This document shows, piece by piece, positions 45,573-52,978 of a stretch of 64,000 nt of DNA; the first letter of the stretch is position 1, and each line of letters opens with the position of its first letter. The DNA is taken from positions 41,545 through 105,544 of the forward strand of contig CALVIX010000001.1 in NCBI GenBank assembly GCA_944331895.1, given 5' to 3'. The stretch comes from an uncultured Bacilli bacterium (GTDB lineage: Bacteria > Bacillota_I > Bacilli_A > RF39 > UBA660). Both the position numbers and the translations under genes were made by a program. The notes under the pieces are model-generated. The model saw only the letters and a list, made by a program, of their open reading frames with translations. It was not told where the DNA came from and did no database searches.

Positions 45573-47310
45573 ACATGCTCTCCATCTGATATAAATTACG
45601 ATATTGTTCGCAAGTTTCCAATAATTCTTTATGTGTTCCTCTCGCTTCGACTTTACCCTCGTGAATCACAAAGATAAGATCCGCATCGATAATCGTCGAT
45701 AGTCGATGTGCAATAATGACGATCGTGTGATCTTTTACCAGATCGTCGATCGTTTTTTTAATATACTCCTGAGACGCATTGTCAAGAGAGCTTGTCGCTT
45801 CGTCAAATAAGATAATCTTTGTGTCTTGTAAAAGCGTTCTCGCAATCGCGATACGTTGCTTCTGACCACCACTTAGATTGATTCCACCTTCTCCTATAAT
45901 CGTATCGTATTGTTTTGGAAGACTCATAATATAATCATCAATATAAGCCTTTTTGCATACTTCTCTCGCTGTTTCTAACGTTACTTTTTCATTCACTAAT
46001 TTTAAATTATCTAAAATACTCATATTAAATAGAAACGGCGACTGTCTAATAATAGAAATATTCTTACGCAAAGATACCTCTGATAATTCTTCAATCGGAA
46101 TACCATCGATCAAAATCGTACCCTCTGTCGCATCAAAATAACGTAATAACAAATTAAATATCGTACTCTTTCCATTTCCACTGCGTCCTACAATCGCAAT
46201 CTTCTTATGTGGTACTATCTCCATATCTAATCCGCGTAAAGTTTTTTCTTCTTCTTCACTATACTGAAACTCCACTGAATCAAAAGTAATATTTCCTGAT
46301 ACTTGTTTCAAATCCTTATCACCATATTTTATATCACGATAAAGCTTATTGTGTAATATCTCATCCATACGTGATAAAGATACGATAACTTTATTATAAT
46401 TAACTCCAAAATTACTTAAACTCTCCACTACATAACTAATCCGAAAGATATACGTTTCCATCATGACGAACAAACTATAGGCAATTTCCCCCTGTACGAA
46501 AAAATAACCACATGTAGCGAAAATTACAAACTCTAAAATATAGTAAAAAGCATTACTCAAACTATAATAATTAGCTTCATGGTTAGAACTCTTTTTCAAA
46601 TGTCTAAACAATGTATCAACATGTTCAAATAAACTGTGTTCAATAGATGAAATAGCTCCCATAGCTCTAATTTCTCTAATCCCAGATAAATTTTCTGTCG
46701 CACGCTTTACAATTTGATCTGACTCTTTTTTGACATCCTTTTGAAGTTTTTTTATCTTTGGAAATACTTTATAAGAAAGCATTGCCGTAATTCCAACAAA
46801 AATTAAAATTTCAATTCCTAAAATGATCGACATCGAAAACGACACGATTACTACGATAAACGCCACTATACTACGTAGTGCCAATGTAATAAGATTTCGT
46901 AATAATTGTAATACCTGTCCCGGGTCCTGTACGATACGATTGACAAATTCGCCAACTCCCATCTTTTCAAATGCAACGGCAGGTAACTGGTCTATCTTTC
47001 GGTAAAGATCTTTCGTAGCATTTTTCGTAAATTCTATTTGTAGAGTCTCATATAATTTCATTTCTATACTAGATATAAATGAGCCTGATACAATACACAT
47101 AATTTCGTAGCCAATGAGTCCATATAAAAATACTTGATAATTTTTTTCTATTAAAAATTCAAGTAAAATACCCCATAAAAATGGGCCGAATGCATCTGGA
47201 ATCATTTTTATGATAAAACAAAGAATGTAAAGAATTAAACTTCCCTTTTTATGACGCAAATAATAAAATATAATCGAAAGAACTCTCCAGTTTCCTTGTT
47301 TTAATTCCAT
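45571..47310 (-). CDS. ABC exporter, fused membrane and ATPase domains
   Basis: 579 aa half-transporter. Six membrane segments (~20-310, ABC_membrane) and an ATPase domain with Walker A GRSGNGKST (~370), Q-loop, signature LSGGQKQR (~485) and Walker B KIILFDEATSSLD. Works as a dimer; no partner gene next to it. Substrate unknown (lipid, drug or peptide). The start at 47310 is chosen because GGGGTGAG stands before that ATG; the longer frame would start at a GTG inside it. Confidence 0.9.
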   Translation of the reverse strand: MELKQGNWRVLSIIFYYLRHKKGSLILYILCFIIKMIPDAFGPFLWGILLEFLIEKNYQVFLYGLIGYEIMCIVSGSFISSIEMKLYETLQIEFTKNATKDLYRKIDQLPAVAFEKMGVGEFVNRIVQDPGQVLQLLRNLITLALRSIVAFIVVIVSFSMSIILGIEILIFVGITAMLSYKVFPKIKKLQKDVKKESDQIVKRATENLSGIREIRAMGAISSIEHSLFEHVDTLFRHLKKSSNHEANYYSLSNAFYYILEFVIFATCGYFFVQGEIAYSLFVMMETYIFRISYVVESLSNFGVNYNKVIVSLSRMDEILHNKLYRDIKYGDKDLKQVSGNITFDSVEFQYSEEEEKTLRGLDMEIVPHKKIAIVGRSGNGKSTIFNLLLRYFDATEGTILIDGIPIEELSEVSLRKNISIIRQSPFLFNMSILDNLKLVNEKVTLETAREVCKKAYIDDYIMSLPKQYDTIIGEGGINLSGGQKQRIAIARTLLQDTKIILFDEATSSLDNASQEYIKKTIDDLVKDHTIVIIAHRLSTIIDADLIFVIHEGKVEARGTHKELLETCEQYRNLYQMESM

Positions 47311-47363
47311 ACATCTCACCCCATCATTGCTTTAATATATCACACTTTTAAAAGCTACACAAT

Positions 47364-47405
47364 AAAAAGAGGAGAACTTTCATACCCGTTTTATCCTCTT
47401 TTTTT
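47364..47405 (-). terminator. Terminator of the 187-aa gene
   Basis: AAAAAGAGGA/TCCTCTTTTT stem with a ~20-nt loop on the minus strand; covers the gene's end. Confidence 0.65.
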
Positions 47406-47954
47406 CCTAATATATTTTTTCCCAATAGAAATTTTATGAAAAAATTGTTTTGAAACTGTATCTCTCGTCGTTTTTACAAATGGTTCTAACGATTGCGTCA
47501 TCTTTTTTCTCATCTTTTTTTTCAAAGTTGTGTATTTTAAATCAAACGGAATTTGATGATGATTTAACCTTTTAAAATCATCTAAAATCTCTTCTAAACT
47601 CCGCCCGATAAAGTCACTATAACAACTAGTTGTAGATGTGTGAAAATACCGATCGAAAATATCTCGCAAAGCTTGATATTCTTCTTCTAGCGATTGCTCC
47701 TCCTCGATTTGATCGATTTCGCGACGCATACCTCCACCTACGCGCGTTACACAAAATTGAAAATTGTGTTTCATTCGATCTTGCATCAATGTAACATCCG
47801 TCTCTTTTTTAGGGTATTCTCTCGTTATCATTTGTTCTAATTTCTTTGTCAACAGTTCAATTTCTTGGTCAGAAAAACTCTTCAATAATCCTGTTGAAAT
47901 TGGCACAAGATTTTGTTTCAACTGATTGATCTGTTGTCTATTTTCCTCTTGCAT
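47391..47954 (-). CDS. Unknown basic-tailed cytosolic protein
   Basis: 187 aa, helical, with an acidic centre (QIEEEQSLEEEYQAL) and a strongly basic C-terminus (KKKMRKKM, KKYIRKKRG). The start at 47954 is chosen because GGTGAG lies before it and the upstream in-frame ATG coincides with the -10 box (47977-47982), so cannot be transcribed from that promoter. No domain recognised. Neighbours are the ABC exporter and spoVIF, each with separate signals. Confidence 0.6.
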   Translation of the reverse strand: MQEENRQQINQLKQNLVPISTGLLKSFSDQEIELLTKKLEQMITREYPKKETDVTLMQDRMKHNFQFCVTRVGGGMRREIDQIEEEQSLEEEYQALRDIFDRYFHTSTTSCYSDFIGRSLEEILDDFKRLNHHQIPFDLKYTTLKKKMRKKMTQSLEPFVKTTRDTVSKQFFHKISIGKKYIRKKRG

Positions 47955-47976
47955 AAAACTCACCAACCCTATTTTC

Positions 47977-48006
47977 ATTGTACCAAACCTCTTAATTATT
48001 TGACAA
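47977..48006 (-). promoter_or_regulatory. Promoter of the 187-aa gene
   Basis: TTGTCA, 18 bp spacer, TACAAT on the minus strand. Confidence 0.7.
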
Positions 48007-48027
48007 TGCTTTTATGTTTACTTTACA

Positions 48028-48276
48028 TTATAAAAATTTATTCAAATCATTAGGAACTTTATCATTCACAACGGCTTCTACGATTTTATCCTCTTTTTCC
48101 TTTGACACGCTTTTACCAGTCATTTTCCCAAGCTCCTGAATTACTTCTCGAAGTGTACCCTCATGTTTCAAGTCATTTTGTTGCAATTTCTTCGCTAAAT
48201 CCAAAATCGTTTCCTTTCCAACATTTGTCTTTTTTTCTATCTTATTAAAAAAGCTATCCGAAAAATTCATATCCAT
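48028..48276 (-). CDS. spoVIF: SpoVIF-like late sporulation protein
   Basis: 82 aa. Sequence pattern FFNKIEKKTNVGKETILDLA, then GTLREVIQELGKMTGKSVSKEKEDKIVEAVVND matches SpoVIF (coat assembly, GerE co-factor in B. subtilis). The start at 48276 follows AGGAGG closely; a Met two codons on is a possible alternative. A SigK-like promoter (AC, 16 bases, CATATACTA) lies upstream, consistent with late mother-cell expression. Confidence 0.87.
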   Translation of the reverse strand: MDMNFSDSFFNKIEKKTNVGKETILDLAKKLQQNDLKHEGTLREVIQELGKMTGKSVSKEKEDKIVEAVVNDKVPNDLNKFL

Positions 48277-48290
48277 AGTACCTCCTAAGT

Positions 48291-48317
48291 TAGTATATGA
48301 TTTTCTACTTGATTGGT
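48291..48317 (-). promoter_or_regulatory. SigK-like promoter of spoVIF
   Basis: On the minus strand AC, 16 bases, CATATACTA, fitting the SigK pattern AC-N16/17-CATAnnnTA. About 14 bases separate it from the start codon. Confidence 0.55.
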
Positions 48318-48320
48318 ACA

Positions 48321-48344
48321 TAAAAAACGTACCTAAAGTACGTT
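48321..48344 (-). terminator. Terminator of der
   Basis: AACGTAC/GTACGTT stem, 5-nt loop, T-run; overlaps the der stop. Confidence 0.85.
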
Positions 48345-49659
48345 ATTGCTCCCCTTTGTTTTTAAATTGTAATACGATCGGCGTCCCTTCAAAGTCAAAT
48401 GATTCCCTAATTTTGTTTTCCAAGTATCTCTCGTAGGAAAAATGAATGAGTCCTTTACTATTGACTTGGATATTAAACGTTGGTGGTTGCGTACTCACTT
48501 GGTTTGAAAAATAGATCTTCAATCTCTTTCCTTTATAAGAAGGCGGTAGATTCAAAGAATATGCATCCATGATGACATCATTTAATAAACTTGTTTTAAT
48601 CTCTCTTTTACTATTTTCATATACTCTTAAAATTTCCGGCATCAATGTGTGAATTCTCTTTTTCGTACGAGCTGATAAAAAGACGATTGGGGCATAATTC
48701 ATAAACTGAAATTGATTTCGAATATCTTCCGTCCAACGTTTCATCGCACGATCCTTATCCTCTATAACATCCCATTTATTTACGACGATAATAACTGCTT
48801 TACCAGCTTCAATTGCATATCCAGCAATATGTTTATCGTGTTCGATAATTCCTTCTTCTGCATTGATTACGATCAAACATACATCAGAACGATCAATGGC
48901 ACGCAAAGAACGCAATAAACTATATTTTTCTACCCGCTCATAAATACGTCCTTTTTTTCTCATTCCCGCCGTATCAATAACGACATAATCATTTCCATGA
49001 TAAGTAAATACTGTATCAACTGCATCTCTCGTCGTTCCAGCTTCGTTACTTACGATCGCACGTTCTTCGTTTACGATCGCATTAACTAAACTACTTTTTC
49101 CAACATTCGGTCTTCCGATCACCGAAAAACGTATCATATGTTCATCGTATTCATCTTCTAAATTCATTGGAAAATCGGTAGTAATCATCGTAAGGAGATC
49201 ATAAATTCCTATGTTTTGCTCTCCTGAAACTTCTTCGTAATGATCAAATCCTAGTTCGTAAAAATCATACATGTGAGCCCTATATTCTTTACTATCAGTT
49301 TTATTGATTACGACGATCACGTCTTTATGTGCTTTTACGAGCATATCTCTTACGACGAAATCATTCGAAGTCAGCCCTTCTTTACCATCGACGACAAATA
49401 ACACGATATCTGCTTCATCGATCGCAAGTTCTGCTTGCATTTTTATCTCTTCGTTAAAAAGATCCTCAGATAAGTCAATTCCCCCCGTATCGATCAAGTG
49501 AAAACTATAATCGTTAAACTTAACAGTTCCATAGATGCGATCTCTCGTTACTCCTGGAGTATCTTCGATAATAGATATCTTTTTCCCAACCAGACGATTA
49601 AATATTGTAGATTTCCCAACATTTGGTCTTCCTACAAGAGCCACGACAGGTTTTTTCAT
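48343..49659 (-). CDS. der: Ribosome biogenesis GTPase Der (EngA)
   Basis: 438 aa with two GTPase domains: GRPNVGKST (~10) and GRPNVGKSS (~184), each with DTAG/DTPG motifs (ILLTPGVTRD type DTPGVTRDR, DTAGMRKKG) and NKTD/NKWD; the C-terminal KH-like domain ends at KNKGEQ. Acts on 50S assembly. Length typical. TTGGAG/TATAAT promoter with 17 bp spacing at 49683-49711 and AGGTGA ribosome site. Confidence 0.97.
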   Translation of the reverse strand: MKKPVVALVGRPNVGKSTIFNRLVGKKISIIEDTPGVTRDRIYGTVKFNDYSFHLIDTGGIDLSEDLFNEEIKMQAELAIDEADIVLFVVDGKEGLTSNDFVVRDMLVKAHKDVIVVINKTDSKEYRAHMYDFYELGFDHYEEVSGEQNIGIYDLLTMITTDFPMNLEDEYDEHMIRFSVIGRPNVGKSSLVNAIVNEERAIVSNEAGTTRDAVDTVFTYHGNDYVVIDTAGMRKKGRIYERVEKYSLLRSLRAIDRSDVCLIVINAEEGIIEHDKHIAGYAIEAGKAVIIVVNKWDVIEDKDRAMKRWTEDIRNQFQFMNYAPIVFLSARTKKRIHTLMPEILRVYENSKREIKTSLLNDVIMDAYSLNLPPSYKGKRLKIYFSNQVSTQPPTFNIQVNSKGLIHFSYERYLENKIRESFDFEGTPIVLQFKNKGEQ

Positions 49660-49682
49660 AGTATCACCTCAAATTCCTAACC

Positions 49683-49711
49683 ATTATAACATAAAAAGGA
49701 GCTTTCTCCAA
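49683..49711 (-). promoter_or_regulatory. Promoter of der
   Basis: TTGGAG, 17 bp spacer, TATAAT on the minus strand, 24 bases before the start codon. Confidence 0.7.
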
Positions 49712-49738
49712 CAAAAAAAGAAAAGATACCTTTTCTTT
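49711..49738 (-). terminator. Terminator of the DUF5684-like gene
   Basis: AAAGAAAAG/CTTTTCTTT stem with a 4-nt loop and a T-run; overlaps the gene's end. Confidence 0.8.
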
Positions 49739-51020
49739 AAAAACGGGTTCCACATAAGAAACATGTCTCCAAGTGTTCCGCCACTTTTGCACCACAATGA
49801 GGACAACGTTTAAAACCAGGTGTAATTTCAGATTGTTTATTTGCAAGTTCTCTTTCTGATGGTTGTATGACTCTTCCATTCAAATCAAGTTGAACCGCAG
49901 GTTGCTGTTCAAACGTTTGATTTACCACTGATGTAGATGGTGCTCCCACATCCTGTATAGGTGATGTGTTTTGCATTGCAGGCATAGTTGTATGCGTTTC
50001 AAGCGGATGATCAAAAATTCCCATCATCGAAGGTTGATCCTGCATTCTCTCAACATCCGATTGTGCGAGTGGTACTGGTTTTATCTCCGGTTGTGCCGGT
50101 GTTTCATAAACTGGCATAGGAGGTTCTGTATATGATGATGTATCCATAATATTTCCTTGTAAAATAGCTAATTGTGGATTCATTGCTGGTGGTTCTTCTT
50201 CCCCTTGAGAATCCGAAACAGATTCATCCAGCGAAACTACTGGTGGAACTGGTTGTACTGGTGGAACTGGTTGCTCTACAACCGGTACAGAAGTAATCGT
50301 TTCCTGAGTTTCTACCGCAGGTTGTTCCATAGAAACAACTGGTTGTGTATAACTTTGACCCCCAATAGAATTCTGCTGTGCTGCCATTTGAGTGACATTC
50401 ACATTCATCTGTGGCATTGCATTTAATAAATCGCGTTGTGGATTGGAAGAAGTCACATCTGTACTTTGATCTGCTACATGAACAGGTGCGATTGGACGCG
50501 TCATTCCCGTATCCATCGTAACCTCTTGGAATCCATCCTGACTTTTCAACTGCATTCCTTCTACTTGATTCATTCCGCGAACAGCCATTCCTTGAGAGAC
50601 AACTTTTTTCATCGGAGCATCTTGATTTTTATATTTTGCGTCTTGGAACGCAAGCATAGGAAAACAGATAAATGGAACAAAAATCATAGCAGTACCAAAA
50701 TCTTTGCTTTTCCCAAAAACACGAGATAAATTCATTACTAATAAAACCCATAAAATAATTTGACCCAAAAGGGGAACAAATATCCATAGTAAAGTCATCA
50801 TACGCATATCACAAATTTTAACGAAAACAATCAAGTTATAAACAGGGACAAATGCCGCCCAACCAGGTTTCCCTGCTTTTTGAAAAATACGAAACAGAGA
50901 AATTATGACAATTAGCGATAAAACGATAAATATAGGTGCAAACTTAACGATCACATCGATTATCCCACTAAATGGCATCATCGCTTTTTCTACATTAGAT
51001 TGTAAAACATCAGTTCCCAT
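49737..51020 (-). CDS. DUF5684-like membrane protein with Pro-rich region and C-terminal zinc ribbon
   Basis: 427 aa. Three or four membrane segments (~25-130) with the DUF5684-like signature KAGKPGWAAFVPVYNLIVF; a long low-complexity region rich in Pro, Gln, Val, Met (~150-390) likely disordered; and a zinc ribbon CPHCGAKVAEHLETCFLCG at the very end. Topology would put the tail in the cytoplasm. A TATGAT -10 with a weak -35 lies upstream. Function unknown. Such zinc-ribbon membrane proteins recur in this genome (compare 8199-8891). Confidence 0.75.
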   Translation of the reverse strand: MGTDVLQSNVEKAMMPFSGIIDVIVKFAPIFIVLSLIVIISLFRIFQKAGKPGWAAFVPVYNLIVFVKICDMRMMTLLWIFVPLLGQIILWVLLVMNLSRVFGKSKDFGTAMIFVPFICFPMLAFQDAKYKNQDAPMKKVVSQGMAVRGMNQVEGMQLKSQDGFQEVTMDTGMTRPIAPVHVADQSTDVTSSNPQRDLLNAMPQMNVNVTQMAAQQNSIGGQSYTQPVVSMEQPAVETQETITSVPVVEQPVPPVQPVPPVVSLDESVSDSQGEEEPPAMNPQLAILQGNIMDTSSYTEPPMPVYETPAQPEIKPVPLAQSDVERMQDQPSMMGIFDHPLETHTTMPAMQNTSPIQDVGAPSTSVVNQTFEQQPAVQLDLNGRVIQPSERELANKQSEITPGFKRCPHCGAKVAEHLETCFLCGTRF

Positions 51021-51100
51021 AATCTCCCCCTACTTTCTCTTAATATCATACCATATTTCTATCGACTTTAAATGCTTTTTCAACCATTTGACATTTTATT

Positions 51101-51130
51101 TGCAAAAAAGAAAGCTACGACACTTTCTTT
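51101..51130 (-). terminator. Terminator of the 162-aa gene
   Basis: AAAGAAAG/CTTTCTTT stem with an 8-nt loop holding the stop codon, then six T. Confidence 0.78.
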
Positions 51131-51603
51131 CCATACTTCAGTATTGACAACGTATTTTCAAACACGATTTCAGTATATTCCAACAGTGTTCCAAAAGAGA
51201 TCGAATCTAGGTTTTCATTTAGTTTATAGTAGAATCCCTTTTGATATTGATAAATATCACCTTTCTTTTTTAAAAAAAGTGGAAAGGAAAAATAGTCAAA
51301 TATCTGATATAAAAAACACTGTTCCTCTTCTAATATCATTCGCATGTCCACTTGATTATCCAAGCAATCAAAATATTCTATATCCTCTTTCTGTACATAT
51401 AGAATCATACCATAGTAAGAATCGGTATAACACTTGATATGATAATATCCTTGCATCTCAATATCATAATATGTCTTCAACTTAGAAAATAATACTTTAA
51501 AATAAGCTTCTAACTCATATTTTTCTTCAAAATTGATCTCGGAAATATAATCTTGATTGAGATAAATGAAAAAGCTATCTTCATCCAACATAACGATCTT
51601 CAC
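51115..51603 (-). CDS. Unknown acidic Tyr/Phe-rich protein
   Basis: 162 aa, soluble, unusually rich in Tyr, Phe, Asp and Glu. A GTG start at 51603 is proposed because AGGTGG stands at the proper distance; the next Met is three residues in. The pattern of two alpha/beta halves is faintly reminiscent of MecA/ACT-like adaptor proteins, but no motif is secure. Followed by engB divergent signals on the right. Not recognised. Confidence 0.55.
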   Translation of the reverse strand: MKIVMLDEDSFFIYLNQDYISEINFEEKYELEAYFKVLFSKLKTYYDIEMQGYYHIKCYTDSYYGMILYVQKEDIEYFDCLDNQVDMRMILEEEQCFLYQIFDYFSFPLFLKKKGDIYQYQKGFYYKLNENLDSISFGTLLEYTEIVFENTLSILKYGKKVS

Positions 51604-51651
51604 AATACCACCTAACATATCCTATGTATTTTAGTTGGTTTTGCGATCGAT

Positions 51652-52233
51652 CTAGATATTATTTTCTATCTTTTGATGAATTTCATCTTTTCCTGCTTTC
51701 GTCACATTGGAAAACATGACAAAATCATTTCCAACTACTAACTCTAATGCGTCTAAAATTAGATTTCTCTGCTTTTGATGAGAAGTAATTCCTACCTTAT
51801 CTATCTTCGTTGCAACGATCGTAACAGGTATTTCGTAATGCTTCAAAAAATCATACATTAAAATATCGTCGCTGGTAGGTTTGTGACGAAAGTCGATCAG
51901 CATAAAAACTTGTTTTAAATTTTTACGATTGGTCATATAATCTTCCATCATCAATCCAAATTTTTTACGATGTTTCTTACTTAAATTAGCAAACCCATAC
52001 CCCGGAGCATCCACTAGATAAAAAGCATCATTTACTAGATAAAAATTGATCGTCTGTGTCTTTCCAGGATTGGAAGACGTACGTGCATAATTTTTACGAT
52101 GGATTAAAGTGTTGATAAAACTACTCTTCCCTACATTACTTCTCCCAACCATTAAAAATTCTGGTTTATTATCCGTAGGATACTGACTACGTCTGACAGC
52201 ACTCACTTTTAACTCTACACTCGTTATCTTCAT
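51652..52233 (-). CDS. engB: Ribosome biogenesis GTPase YihA/YsxC
   Basis: 193 aa. G1 GRSNVGKSS, G2 region SSNPGKTQTINF, G3 DAPGYG, G4 TKID; essential GTPase in 50S maturation. The start at 52233 follows CGGGTGAG. Strong promoter upstream. In Bacillus ysxC follows lon; here it is divergent from recU. Confidence 0.96.
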   Translation of the reverse strand: MKITSVELKVSAVRRSQYPTDNKPEFLMVGRSNVGKSSFINTLIHRKNYARTSSNPGKTQTINFYLVNDAFYLVDAPGYGFANLSKKHRKKFGLMMEDYMTNRKNLKQVFMLIDFRHKPTSDDILMYDFLKHYEIPVTIVATKIDKVGITSHQKQRNLILDALELVVGNDFVMFSNVTKAGKDEIHQKIENNI

Positions 52234-52265
52234 AATCTCACCCGTATTTTCTCTTTGACTCATAA

Positions 52266-52295
52266 ATTATATCATGTTCTCTCTTTTCCTGTCAA
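52266..52295 (-). promoter_or_regulatory. Promoter of engB
   Basis: TTGACA, 18 bp spacer, TATAAT on the minus strand. Confidence 0.85.
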
Positions 52296-52380
52296 AAAAG
52301 CTTGACATATATTCTTTCATCTTTCGATTGTCAAATGAAAATTTCCATGAAAAATCATTTCTTTTCTCACTGTTTTATAG

Positions 52381-52386
52381 TATAAT
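52381..52386 (+). promoter_or_regulatory. -10 box of recU
   Basis: TATAAT; predicted transcription start about 52393, coinciding with the GGTGA ribosome site; leader ~10 nt. It excludes the in-frame ATG at 52391 and longer frames as starts. Confidence 0.6.
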
Positions 52387-52402
52387 TAAAATGGTGAAGT
52401 AT

Positions 52403-52978
52403 ATGAATTATCCTGGTGGAATTAAAAAGCAGACGAAACACGAAGTATCGTATAGCAACAGAGGAATGAGTCTGGAAGCAGACATCAATGAAACAAATCT
52501 TTACTATCGAAACAATGATATCGCAATTATCTATAAAAAACCGACGCCAATTACTGTCTCTAGAGTAGATTATCACTCGCGAATTGACGCAGTGATTCGC
52601 GAAGCCTATTATAAAACTCCGTCAACTACAGACTATAATGGCATTTATAAGGGACGATATATTGATTTCGAAGCAAAAGAAACGAGATATAAGACACGAT
52701 TTCCACTATCGAATATTCATTCACATCAAATTAAACATTTAGAGGATATCCGTAGACATGGAGGAATTGGATTTCTCATCGTACGATTTTCAACCTTGAA
52801 TTTGACATATCTTCTAGATGGTAGTAAACTTCAAGCATTCCTAACAAACACAAATAGGAAGTCAATCCCTGTCTCTTTTTTCGAAAAAGAGGGCTTTCTA
52901 ATCAAAGAGAAATATACTCCTCGATTAGATTATTTATCAGTATTAGATGAAATTTATTTTAAAGGAGAAGCATTATGA
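52403..52978 (+). CDS. recU: Holliday junction resolvase RecU
   Basis: 191 aa. Starts MNYPGGIKK; motifs NRGMSLEADI, the active-site run GRYIDFEAKETRYK (Asp, Glu, Lys), HQIKHLEDI. Cuts four-way junctions in recombination. Start codon chosen by the -10 box and GGTGA. Its stop overlaps the PBP1 start (ATGA), the same recU-ponA coupling as in B. subtilis. Confidence 0.95.
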   Translation: MNYPGGIKKQTKHEVSYSNRGMSLEADINETNLYYRNNDIAIIYKKPTPITVSRVDYHSRIDAVIREAYYKTPSTTDYNGIYKGRYIDFEAKETRYKTRFPLSNIHSHQIKHLEDIRRHGGIGFLIVRFSTLNLTYLLDGSKLQAFLTNTNRKSIPVSFFEKEGFLIKEKYTPRLDYLSVLDEIYFKGEAL

